Part shown: positions 8,005 through 15,557 of the stretch, in pieces
How the letters are laid out: each line of letters begins with the position of its first letter
How positions within the stretch are numbered: the stretch's first letter is position 1
Source: Ruminococcus sp.
GTDB lineage: Bacteria > Bacillota > Clostridia > Oscillospirales > Ruminococcaceae
Length of the DNA: 51,637 nt
Assembly (NCBI RefSeq): GCF_016287535.1
Contig: NZ_JAEFAJ010000022.1
Span: forward strand, 1 to 51,637
Reading direction: 5' to 3'
Notes under the pieces: generated by a model
Databases searched by the model: none
What the model was told of the DNA's origin: nothing
What the model saw: only the letters and a program-made list of their open reading frames with translations
Made by a program: the position numbers and the translations under genes

Positions 8005-9609
8005 ATGATAACAGTAAGTAATGTGAGCGTGCAGTTCGGCGGCTCGACACTTTTCAAAAATGTAGACCTTAAATTCACAAACGGTAACTGCTATGGCGTT
8101 ATCGGCGCAAACGGAGCAGGAAAATCCACATTTCTCCGTGTTCTCTGCGGTGAGCTGGAGCCTGCCTCCGGTGAGGTCATCATGCCGAAGGAAGAGCGTC
8201 TCAGCGTTCTCAAACAGGATCACTTCGCTTATGATGAGTACACTGTGCTGGATACCGTAATAATGGGAAATGCCAGGCTTTATGAGATAATGCAGGAAAA
8301 GGATGCCCTTTATGCAAAGGAGGACTTCTCCGAGGAGGACGGTGTAAAGGCTTCCGAGCTTGAAGGCGAGTTTGCAGAGCTCAACGGCTGGGAGGCTGAG
8401 TCCGACGCTTCAAAGCTCATACAGGGTCTTGGGCTTTCAGAGGATATACTTTACTCTCAGATGTCCTCCCTTTCGGGTAACGAAAAGGTAAAGGTCCTGC
8501 TTGCTCAGGCGCTTTTCGGCAATCCGGACATAATACTCCTCGACGAGCCCACCAACCACCTTGATATCGACGCAGTGCGCTGGCTGGAGGAGTTCCTCTC
8601 CGAATACTTCGGTACGGTCATCGTCGTATCCCATGACCGTCATTTCCTTAATAACGTATGCACTCATATCGTTGATATCGACTACAACAAGATAAAGATG
8701 TACGTTGGCAACTATGAGTTCTGGTATGAGTCCAGCCAGCTTATACAGCGCATGATAAAGCAGCAGAACAAGAAGAACGAGGAGAAGATAAAGGAACTCA
8801 AGGACTTTATCGCCCGTTTCTCGGCTAATAAGTCGAAGTCCAACCAGGCGACCTCCCGCCGTAAGCTTATTGAGAAGCTCACTGTTGAGGAGCTGCCGGC
8901 TTCAAGCAGAAGATATCCGTTCATAGGCTTCGATATGGACAGGGAGCTGGGCAAGGATATACTTCAGGTGGACGGACTTACCAAGACAGTTGACGGTGTA
9001 AAGCTCCTTGATAATGTCAGCTTTACTCTCGGCAGGACTGACAAGGTAGCTTTTGTCGGCGAGAGCGAGCAGGCGATAACTATGCTGTTCAAGATACTCA
9101 TGGAGGAGGAGCAGCCGGATTCAGGCAGCTTCAAGTGGGGCGTTTCGGTGACTACTTCGTATATGCCTGTGGACAACTCTGAATACTTCAACGGCTGTGA
9201 ACTCTCTATACTCGACTGGATACGCCAGTACTCCGTAAAGGACGAAACGGAGACTTACCTCCGCGGATTCCTCGGACGTATGCTCTTCTCCGGTGACGAT
9301 GTATACAAGCCTGTAAATGTACTTTCCGGAGGCGAAAAGGTGAGATGTATGTTTTCGCGCATGATGCTTTTCGGCTCCAATGTACTGGTGCTTGACCGTC
9401 CTACGAACCACCTTGACCTTGAGAGCATAACCGCTGTAAACAACAGCCTTATAAATTTCAAGGGAGTTGTGCTCCTTGCGTCACACGACCATGAGATAAT
9501 GCAGACTACCGCGAACCGCATAATCGAGATACTGCCTCAGGGCTGTCTTGACAGACAGGGTACGTATGAAGAATTCATCGACTTCAAAAAGGAAAACGGA
9601 CTAATGTAA
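8005..9609 (+). CDS. ABC-F family ATPase (YkpA/YbiT-like) with degenerate second ATP site
   Basis: 534 residues with two ABC domains and no membrane helices, the plan of ABC-F ribosome-associated proteins. Domain 1 is intact: GANGAGKST, LSGNEKVKV, ILLDEPTNHLD, SHDR. A charged linker (about 245-300) follows. In domain 2 the Walker A is GESEQAIT from Gly352, with no Lys, and the Walker B Glu is Arg465 (LDRPTNHLD), while the signature LSGGEKVR is kept. One of the two composite ATP sites should therefore not hydrolyse. AAGGAG precedes the ATG. Role in translation or antibiotic protection is inferred from family; its closeness to bceRS may be chance. Confidence 0.9.
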   Translation: MITVSNVSVQFGGSTLFKNVDLKFTNGNCYGVIGANGAGKSTFLRVLCGELEPASGEVIMPKEERLSVLKQDHFAYDEYTVLDTVIMGNARLYEIMQEKDALYAKEDFSEEDGVKASELEGEFAELNGWEAESDASKLIQGLGLSEDILYSQMSSLSGNEKVKVLLAQALFGNPDIILLDEPTNHLDIDAVRWLEEFLSEYFGTVIVVSHDRHFLNNVCTHIVDIDYNKIKMYVGNYEFWYESSQLIQRMIKQQNKKNEEKIKELKDFIARFSANKSKSNQATSRRKLIEKLTVEELPASSRRYPFIGFDMDRELGKDILQVDGLTKTVDGVKLLDNVSFTLGRTDKVAFVGESEQAITMLFKILMEEEQPDSGSFKWGVSVTTSYMPVDNSEYFNGCELSILDWIRQYSVKDETETYLRGFLGRMLFSGDDVYKPVNVLSGGEKVRCMFSRMMLFGSNVLVLDRPTNHLDLESITAVNNSLINFKGVVLLASHDHEIMQTTANRIIEILPQGCLDRQGTYEEFIDFKKENGLM

Positions 9610-9610
9610 G

Positions 9611-9656
9611 AAAAGCCTTACAGCGCTGTATGCGCTGTAAGGCTTTTAAGTTTTTT
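9611..9656 (+). terminator. Terminator of the ABC-F gene
   Basis: Perfect 16-bp stem AAAAGCCTTACAGCGC/GCGCTGTAAGGCTTTT followed by AAGTTTTTT. Its minus-strand T run can also serve the sirtuin operon, which ends at 9656. Confidence 0.92.
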
Positions 9657-10369
9657 CAGATACGTGAGAATACTTCTCCTATCCTGTCGCACACGAGAAG
9701 GTCGGCATTTTTGTCCATCTGTGTGGGAGACATATTGATTATGACGAGATTATTCCCCTTGAAATAGCGGATAAGACCTGCGGCGGGGTATACGTTCAGC
9801 GAAGTTCCGCCGATTATGAGAGTGTCCGCGGACGCGATAGCCTGTACTGCGCCGTTGACAGTGTCATTGTTGAGAGCCTCTTCATAAAGGACCACATCGG
9901 GCTTTATAATGCCGCCGCAATCGCATTTCGGCACACCCTCTGAGTTGATTATATATTGAACATCGTGGAATTTTCCGCATTTTGTGCAGTAATTGCGCAG
10001 AACGCTGCCGTGGAGCTCATACACTGTTTTACTTCCGGCTGCCTGATGGAGTCCGTCTATATTCTGAGTAACTACAGCTGACAGCTTTCCCTGCTTTTCA
10101 AGCTCTGCAAGCTTCAGATGAGCCGCATTGGGCTTTGCGTCGAGGCAGAGCATTTTCGCACGGTAAAAGCGGTAAAACTCTTCTGTCTTATTTACAAAGA
10201 AAGTATGGCTCAGGATAGTTTCGGGGGGATAGTCCCACTGCTGACTGTAAAGACCGTCAACGCTGCGGAAGTCGGGTATGCCGCTTTCCGTGGAAACACC
10301 TGCGCCGCCGAAAAAAACGATACTGTGAGAATCCTGTACTATTTCCGAAAGCTTTTCGATATTATCCAT
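9656..10369 (-). CDS. cobB: Sirtuin, NAD-dependent protein deacylase
   Basis: 237 residues of the SIR2 family. Motifs: NAD loop GGAGVSTESGIPDFRS, TQNIDGLHQAAG, catalytic His in YELHGS, four zinc-ligand Cys in two CxC/CxxC pairs (CTKCGK and CDCGG), GTSLNVYP. It removes acyl groups from lysines using NAD in the cytoplasm. GGGAGA precedes the ATG. The gene follows yjbQ by two bases and is in the same operon. The symbol is the usual bacterial name for the family. Confidence 0.94.
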   Translation of the reverse strand: MDNIEKLSEIVQDSHSIVFFGGAGVSTESGIPDFRSVDGLYSQQWDYPPETILSHTFFVNKTEEFYRFYRAKMLCLDAKPNAAHLKLAELEKQGKLSAVVTQNIDGLHQAAGSKTVYELHGSVLRNYCTKCGKFHDVQYIINSEGVPKCDCGGIIKPDVVLYEEALNNDTVNGAVQAIASADTLIIGGTSLNVYPAAGLIRYFKGNNLVIINMSPTQMDKNADLLVCDRIGEVFSRI

Positions 10370-10371
10370 AA

Positions 10372-10767
10372 TTATTCTCCCATTACCTTAACGTAGAATT
10401 TTCTTGTTCTCGGTCCGTCGAACTCGCAGAAGTAAATGTCCTGCCATGTTCCGAGGAGCAGCTTGCCGCCTGTGATAATAATAGTTTCGCTTGCGCCTAT
10501 TGCCGAGGACTTGATATGAGCGTCGGAGTTCCCCTCAGCGTGGCGGAATGACTGGAGTTCCGGAAAGAATTTGTCAAGCCCCTTTATAACGTCGGTCTGT
10601 ACGTCGGGGTCAGCGTTTTCGTTTATGGTGATCGCTGCGGTGGTATGCGGACAGAATACGATACATATACCCTCAAGGACACCGCTTTCCTTTACTGCTT
10701 CGGTTACTTCATGTGTGATATCGACGAGTCCCTCTGAGGGAGTGCTGAGTTTAAAGTTGAATAGCAT
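10372..10767 (-). CDS. yjbQ: YjbQ/UPF0047 family protein
   Basis: 131 residues, the usual size of this single-domain family. The conserved block CPHTTAAITINENADPDV and the later FRHAEGNSDAHIKSS and GTWQDIYFCEFDGPR are diagnostic. Members have weak thiamine-phosphate synthase activity in vitro; the real role is unclear. AGGAG lies upstream of ATG 10767. Likely co-transcribed with the sirtuin gene downstream. Confidence 0.92.
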   Translation of the reverse strand: MLFNFKLSTPSEGLVDITHEVTEAVKESGVLEGICIVFCPHTTAAITINENADPDVQTDVIKGLDKFFPELQSFRHAEGNSDAHIKSSAIGASETIIITGGKLLLGTWQDIYFCEFDGPRTRKFYVKVMGE

Positions 10768-10814
10768 GATGATCTCCTTTCGTAAATCAAAATTTAACGC
10801 AATAACTTACTGAG

Positions 10815-11051
10815 CGTATTAACGGGATTCCAAAGGGACTGTGTTCCTTTGGCGGAGTCCAGAGGCAGCGCCTCTGGTCGCTGTTCACAGCTTTTAAAGA
10901 ACAGCGAAATAATACGAAGGCGCTCCGCAAGGGTGAATTCCGAAAACAATCCAGTGAATTGTTTTCGGAAGAGGGACGCCCTGCAAGAGAGGGCGTCCCT
11001 TAATAGGACGTCGAGTGACTCCCTGCTGTGCAGGGAGATGTCCGTAGGACA
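10815..11051. repeat. Dense array of eight stems between nth and yjbQ
   Basis: An outer stem CGTATTA (10815-10821)/TAATACG (10910-10916) encloses three hairpins: CCAAAGG/CCTTTGG, CCAGAGGC/GCCTCTGG and CGCTGTTC/GAACAGCG. Then follow CCGAAAACAAT/ATTGTTTTCGG (10940-10968), GGGACGCCCT/AGGGCGTCCC (10973-10999), CTCCCTGC/GCAGGGAG (11019-11037) and TGTCC/GGACA (11039-11051). None is followed by a T run, so they are not ordinary terminators. No gene fits here. It is either a structured RNA or a mosaic of repeated intergenic palindromes. Confidence 0.7.
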
Positions 11052-11117
11052 GAGGGTACGTGCATCTGTTGGCTGCGCCGTCCCCTGCATTTCTGGCAGA
11101 TAATATCCACCCCTACA

Positions 11118-11756
11118 CTAAAGGCTAAGGGCTTCAAAATATTTGCAGAAATAACTGAGCGGACATTTTTCGCATTTAGGCTTTCTTGCATTGCATATAT
11201 CACGTCCGAATTCCACCGTCCTGTGGCAGAAATCGGAAGAAATATCAGGAGGTATGAGCTTTACGAGGTCCTTTTCCACCTTTGCCGGCTCCTTGTTTTT
11301 GGTAAGTCCGAGACGCCCCGTGATACGTATACAGTGGGTATCAGTTACCATTGCGGGTTTGCCGAAGACGTCGCCGAGCATCAGGTTTGCGGTCTTTCTG
11401 CCTATCCCCGAAAGCGTTAGCAGCTCCTCCATAGTATCGGGGACCTCTCCGCCAAAGTCGTTTATAAGCTGTGACGCCATTTCCTTCAGGCTCTTTGCCT
11501 TGTTGTGATAGAAGCCGCAGGGCTTCACGTCCTGTTCGAGCTCTGCTATATCAGCATTTGCAAATGCTTCGAGGGTAGGGTACTTCTTGAACAGGGTTTC
11601 CGTTACCACATTCACCCGCGCGTCAGTACACTGTGCGGCGAGCCTTGCCGCAAACATCAGTTCATAGGGCTTTGTATAATTCAGCGTGCAGGAGGCGTCC
11701 GGATAGAGCTTTTCAAGCTCCTGCACGGCAAGCCTTGCGATCTCTTTTTTTGTCAT
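11118..11756 (-). CDS. nth: Endonuclease III (DNA glycosylase/AP lyase)
   Basis: 212 residues, normal length. Helix-hairpin-helix LSGIGRKTANLML carries the catalytic Lys121; the catalytic Asp139 is in VTDTHC. The C-terminus has the iron-sulfur pattern C-x6-C-x2-C-x5-C (CNARKPKCEKCPLSYFC). It removes oxidised pyrimidines in base excision repair. The start codon overlaps the stop of the upstream membrane-protein gene (TGATG), so the two are coupled. Confidence 0.95.
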   Translation of the reverse strand: MTKKEIARLAVQELEKLYPDASCTLNYTKPYELMFAARLAAQCTDARVNVVTETLFKKYPTLEAFANADIAELEQDVKPCGFYHNKAKSLKEMASQLINDFGGEVPDTMEELLTLSGIGRKTANLMLGDVFGKPAMVTDTHCIRITGRLGLTKNKEPAKVEKDLVKLIPPDISSDFCHRTVEFGRDICNARKPKCEKCPLSYFCKYFEALSL

Positions 11757-12109
11757 CAGGAGTTCTCCTTGGATTTTCTCTGTTTTTCGAGGATACTGTC
11801 ATATACCCTGTACATTTTCTGCACTGTATTTTCGAGAAAGTAATAATGCTTTATGTAGAATATCAGCAGTACGAGTATCATTGTAACGAGTATCAGCACG
11901 GGGATATTAGGCGTAAAAACAAGCACTGCAATGAATACAGCAAGGATGATCGAGAAGAGCATAGTCACAAGAAAATGGACTATTCTTTCATGCTGCATAA
12001 AGGCTATTTTGTCGAGATGCTCGGACATTATATCATCGAGCTCTGAATCGCTGCAATTATCAAGCTTTTTCTGAATGTATTTCATGTAACTGGTAAGATA
12101 TTCAGTCAT
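11756..12109 (-). CDS. Small two-helix membrane protein, unknown function
   Basis: 117 residues. Residues 1-42 are acidic and helical (MTEYLTSYMKYIQKKL...), then two adjacent hydrophobic helices (about 45-65 and 67-88) and a basic tail. The ATG at 12109 has GGGAGAG upstream; an earlier ATG lacks one. It overlaps nth and is transcribed with it from a consensus promoter. I recognise no family. It could be an unrelated membrane protein simply sharing an operon with nth. Confidence 0.82.
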   Translation of the reverse strand: MTEYLTSYMKYIQKKLDNCSDSELDDIMSEHLDKIAFMQHERIVHFLVTMLFSIILAVFIAVLVFTPNIPVLILVTMILVLLIFYIKHYYFLENTVQKMYRVYDSILEKQRKSKENS

Positions 12110-12153
12110 TCTTTTCACTCTCCCATGCACAAAGTAAACGAATCTTATATAAA

Positions 12154-12182
12154 ATTATACACCTTTTTAGCGATAATGTCAA
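12154..12182 (-). promoter_or_regulatory. Promoter of the membrane protein-nth operon
   Basis: Full consensus on the minus strand: TTGACA (12177-12182), 17 bases, TATAAT (12154-12159). Confidence 0.85.
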
Positions 12183-12343
12183 CGCTTTTCGGCTTAAAGA
12201 TAGTATATTAACTGCTATATTTAACAAGAAGTAATTTAAGTATGATTTAATCCGGCGGTTGGAGCTTGTGCTTAAAAAAACGGCTCCCGATTGTGCGTGT
12301 ATACGAATTTTTTTAAAGATATGAAAACAATCTTCACCTGTTC

Positions 12344-12372
12344 TTGATTTTTAGTGAAATATTAAGTATAAT
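12344..12372 (+). promoter_or_regulatory. Promoter of the GH26 gene
   Basis: TTGATT (12344-12349), 17 bases, TATAAT (12367-12372), about 50 bases before AGGAGG and the ATG. The rest of the 12110-12429 gap (AT-rich, about 12185-12340) shows nothing else I can name. Confidence 0.75.
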
Positions 12373-12429
12373 TAAATCAATAGATCTTTCAAACTGATTT
12401 TTCCACTACTTTCAGGAGGATATTAAAAT

Positions 12430-14676
12430 ATGGGAACAATAGTGTTCAGAAAAGCAGGAGCTGCTGCAATGGCAGCAGCTGTCATGCTGAACTGTGCCGT
12501 TTACAGTACAGCGGCTGTAACGGCGGCAGGCGAACCGCTGAAGTTCGAGTTCGAGGACGCTGAGATAACCGGTGACGTTACAGTGGAGAAGGACTCGAAT
12601 GCAAGCGGCGGTTCCGCGCTGAAAATGACAGACAGCGGAACCATAACGCTGAATGTGACTGTAGAGGAGGGCGGTCCTTACAAGCTGACCTTCTATGCTT
12701 TCGGAATAGGTACCGACAAACAGCAGAACCTGACCGTGAACGGCTCCTCACAGGGAGCTGTAGGAATACCTCAGGGTGACGATTATCAGGCTGTGGAGCT
12801 CACTGCCATACCTCTCAAGGCAGGCAGCAATTCTATAGTTATCGAAAAGTCATGGGGCTGGTCACAGTTTGACTATCTCACGGCTGAGCCTATGTCGGGA
12901 GCCAAGATCGAAGCAAAGCAGACAACGCTCTGCGATCAGCTCGCTACAGTCGAGACCCAGAGCCTTATGGCTTATCTTGCCGAGAATTACGGCAAGCACA
13001 TAATCTCCGGTCAGCAGGAGATCTACAGCGGCGGCCCTCACGGACTTGAAACGGAATTTGAGTACCTGAAGGACACCACAGGTCACTATCCCGCTATACG
13101 CGGCTTTGATTACGGCAATTTCTGCTGTCCTCTCTATGGCAGTGACGACGGTTCCACCGACCGTATCATCGACTGGGTAAAGAACAAGGGTGGTATCGCT
13201 ACCGCTTCCTATCATATCAACGTGCCGAAGGATTTCGCAAACTATACCATAGGCACGAAAATGGACTGGTCTTTATCGACCTATACCGCAAAGGACACAG
13301 ATTTTTCACCCTCAAAGGCTGCAACGGCAGGTACAAAGGAAAACGAGTATTACCTCTCTACCCTTAAAACTCTCGCAAAGGAGTTCAACAAGCTGGAGGC
13401 TGAGGGTATTCCCGTTATATGGAGACCTCTCCACGAAGCCGAAGGCGGCGGCGGTGAGAACGGTTCATGGTTCTGGTGGGGCAGGGAAGGCTCCGCAGCT
13501 TACAAAAAGCTTTGGATATACACCTACGAAACTCTCACCAGCGAGCTGAACTGCCACAACCTTATCTGGGAGTGGAACAGCTATAACTTCGCGACCTCAA
13601 AGGACTGGTATCCCGGCGACGCTTATGTTGATATCATAGGCTACGACAAGTACAGCTGCACGGACTGGTCAACAGGAAGCGCAAGGTACTACCACAATGA
13701 CAGTCCCTTCTCCTCAGTATTCTATGGTATAATGGAGAAGTACGACAGTGCAAAGATGATATCCCTCGCCGAGAACGACTGCTTCTCGACGCCGGATAAA
13801 ATGCAGGAGGAAAAAGCAGGCTGGCTCTACTTCTGTACATGGTACGACGGCGGAAGTGACAATAACAACTTCCTGTCCGATCCTACCTTCAATACAAAGG
13901 AAGACACTATCGCTATGTATCAGAGCGATTACTGCATAACACTTGACGAGCTCCCGAAGGATCTCTACAAGAAGGACGGCGTTACTCCCCCCGACCCGTC
14001 CAAAACCACGACCAGCACCACAACGACTACGGTCACTACTACTTCCGATCCGAACGCAACTACGACTACAACAGCGTACAAGTTTAAGATACAGAAGAAG
14101 TCGGTGACTATTCCGGACAAGCCGCAGCTTGCTGTCGGCAAGGAAATGCAGATAGAAATCACAGGCGCTCCGGACGCTTCTATCGGCGGTGCTGTCGGCT
14201 TCGGAACGACTGCTGACGACTGGAAGAACATCGAGTGGAAGGGAAATGCAGACAAGGACGGCAAGCTCACCGTTCATGTTTCTCTCAATGAAATGTCCGA
14301 TACCTTCAAGACCTGCGAGGTGCAGGTATGGTGGTCGAACGTATGGAACGCCGCAACTGAAAAGGCAGTGGATCAGCCCTATACCATCGACAGCTGTGAA
14401 GTGCATTACCTCATGGGCGGAGCTCTTGAGCCTCCGAAGTACGGCGACGCGAACTGCGACGATACAATAGATATGAGTGACGCGGTGCTTATAATGCAGG
14501 CGCTTGCAAATCCGAACAAGTACGGCATCAACGGCACGGACGAGCGCCATATCACAGAGGATGGCGTGGAACTTGCAGACGTTGACAGGACAACCGAGGG
14601 ACTGACCGTCAATGACGCTCTCATGATACAGGAGTTTCTGCTCAATAAGATAACAACACTTAATCCTAATGTATAA
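12430..14676 (+). CDS. Cellulosomal GH26 beta-mannanase (CBM35-like, GH26, extra module, dockerin)
   Basis: 748 residues. Signal peptide to about residue 34. Residues 36-155 form a CBM35-like sandwich (FEFEDAEITGD... SWGWSQFDYL). The GH26 barrel (about 160-525) has acid/base Glu336 in WRPLHEAEG and nucleophile Glu448 in SLAEND, as in beta-1,4-mannanases. A Thr linker follows, then a ~100-residue beta module with exposed Trp (VQVWWSNVW) that I cannot assign, then a dockerin from residue 671 (YGDANCDDTID... ALANPNKYG). It acts outside the cell on mannan while attached to the cellulosome. AGGAGG precedes the ATG. Confidence 0.93.
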   Translation: MGTIVFRKAGAAAMAAAVMLNCAVYSTAAVTAAGEPLKFEFEDAEITGDVTVEKDSNASGGSALKMTDSGTITLNVTVEEGGPYKLTFYAFGIGTDKQQNLTVNGSSQGAVGIPQGDDYQAVELTAIPLKAGSNSIVIEKSWGWSQFDYLTAEPMSGAKIEAKQTTLCDQLATVETQSLMAYLAENYGKHIISGQQEIYSGGPHGLETEFEYLKDTTGHYPAIRGFDYGNFCCPLYGSDDGSTDRIIDWVKNKGGIATASYHINVPKDFANYTIGTKMDWSLSTYTAKDTDFSPSKAATAGTKENEYYLSTLKTLAKEFNKLEAEGIPVIWRPLHEAEGGGGENGSWFWWGREGSAAYKKLWIYTYETLTSELNCHNLIWEWNSYNFATSKDWYPGDAYVDIIGYDKYSCTDWSTGSARYYHNDSPFSSVFYGIMEKYDSAKMISLAENDCFSTPDKMQEEKAGWLYFCTWYDGGSDNNNFLSDPTFNTKEDTIAMYQSDYCITLDELPKDLYKKDGVTPPDPSKTTTSTTTTTVTTTSDPNATTTTTAYKFKIQKKSVTIPDKPQLAVGKEMQIEITGAPDASIGGAVGFGTTADDWKNIEWKGNADKDGKLTVHVSLNEMSDTFKTCEVQVWWSNVWNAATEKAVDQPYTIDSCEVHYLMGGALEPPKYGDANCDDTIDMSDAVLIMQALANPNKYGINGTDERHITEDGVELADVDRTTEGLTVNDALMIQEFLLNKITTLNPNV

Positions 14677-14680
14677 AAGG

Positions 14681-14713
14681 AAAGCTGCACTTTTTAAGTG
14701 CAGCTTTTTATTT
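14681..14713 (+). terminator. Terminator shared by GH26 and the convergent kinase-like gene
   Basis: AAAGCTGCACTT (14681-14692) pairs with AAGTGCAGCTTT (14696-14707), followed by TTATTTG. Confidence 0.88.
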
Positions 14714-14723
14714 GCAATGACGT

Positions 14724-15320
14724 TTATTCTCCGGATATCCTTGCCTTTACATAGCTTTCGAGCATATCCACAGTCCTGTTTATACCGAGACGGGAGCTGT
14801 TGATACTGAGGTCGTACAGTCTGGAATCGCCCCAGTGTCCCTCACAGTGATAGTTGTGGTAGCGCTTTCTCTTGCGGTCCTTCTTGTCTATGAGTGCCTT
14901 AGCCTTGTCTTCAGTGAGGTCATAGACGTTCATGACACGCTTTACCTTTTCACTCATGTCGCCCAGTATGAACAGCGAAACAAGGCACTTGAAATCGCGG
15001 AGCTTTGTTTCCGAGCAGCGTCCCACAACGACGAAGGACTCGCCGCTTGCAGCCTTTTCTCTCAGAAAATTGAACTGCATCTCAGCGATATTGTCTTCGA
15101 TTGAGTTGCTGAAGCCGTTGACTCTGCGCGAGAGAAGGTGGTTCTTGGGTTTTTCGTTGTACTTTTCAATCTCTTCCGGAGTAAGACCGGTCTTTGCGGC
15201 GATCTCCGTAATGAGGTGACGGTCGTATAACGGGATGTTGAACCGCTTGGCGAGCTCCTCGGCGATAAATCTTCCGCCGCTTCCGAATTCACGGCCTACT
15301 GAAATGATGAACTGTGACAT
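14724..15320 (-). CDS. Cytidylate kinase-like protein
   Basis: 198 residues of the cytidylate-kinase-like family (Cytidylate_kin2). The N-terminus ISVGREFGSGGRFIAEELAK is the family's modified P-loop, followed by PLYDRHLITEIAAKTGL and VVVGRCSETKL. It is distinct from the housekeeping CMP kinase; its substrate is not known. GGAGGAA precedes the ATG. It stands alone, convergent with GH26. Confidence 0.88.
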   Translation of the reverse strand: MSQFIISVGREFGSGGRFIAEELAKRFNIPLYDRHLITEIAAKTGLTPEEIEKYNEKPKNHLLSRRVNGFSNSIEDNIAEMQFNFLREKAASGESFVVVGRCSETKLRDFKCLVSLFILGDMSEKVKRVMNVYDLTEDKAKALIDKKDRKRKRYHNYHCEGHWGDSRLYDLSINSSRLGINRTVDMLESYVKARISGE

Positions 15321-15394
15321 GAGTATTCCTCCTTTTTATAATATCCTGTTGATTATTTGGGTAAATAACTTTTTTGGCGGTCGGGAATTGCGGG

Positions 15395-15511
15395 GCGTTT
15401 GCGTAATTGTCCGGAACCACAAATACAAATTCTGTCAAGACCGCCATATATGGCGCTTGTCTTGGTCTTGACCGGATTTGGATTTGTGGTATAATAAGCA
15501 ATTGCGAACGC
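15395..15511. promoter_or_regulatory. Large imperfect dyad with an outward plus-strand promoter
   Basis: Left arm (15395-15442) and right arm (15464-15511) are inverted copies. The inner 27 bases match at 24 positions (ACCACAAAT... GTCAAGACC), and the outer ends match again (GCGTTTGCGTAATTG against GCGTTCGCAATTG). The centre holds the palindrome CGCCATATATGGCG. In the right arm TTGACC (15468-15473) and TATAAT (15490-15495), 16 bases apart, form a plus-strand promoter. The left arm keeps a minus-strand TTGACA but has lost the -10. No plus-strand gene follows. Confidence 0.6.
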
Positions 15512-15557
15512 TTCATGCACAATAAACCATCAAAAAATTATATATCCGTTTATTTTA

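Noticed and set aside
13714..14550. Minus-strand 278-codon open frame over the mannanase
   Set aside because: Antisense of the GH26, linker and dockerin coding region; no independent signals.
15395..15511. Invertible (phase-variable) promoter
   Set aside because: The bases between the arms are only about 21 and hold no promoter; inversion would change nothing, and no recombinase gene is nearby.
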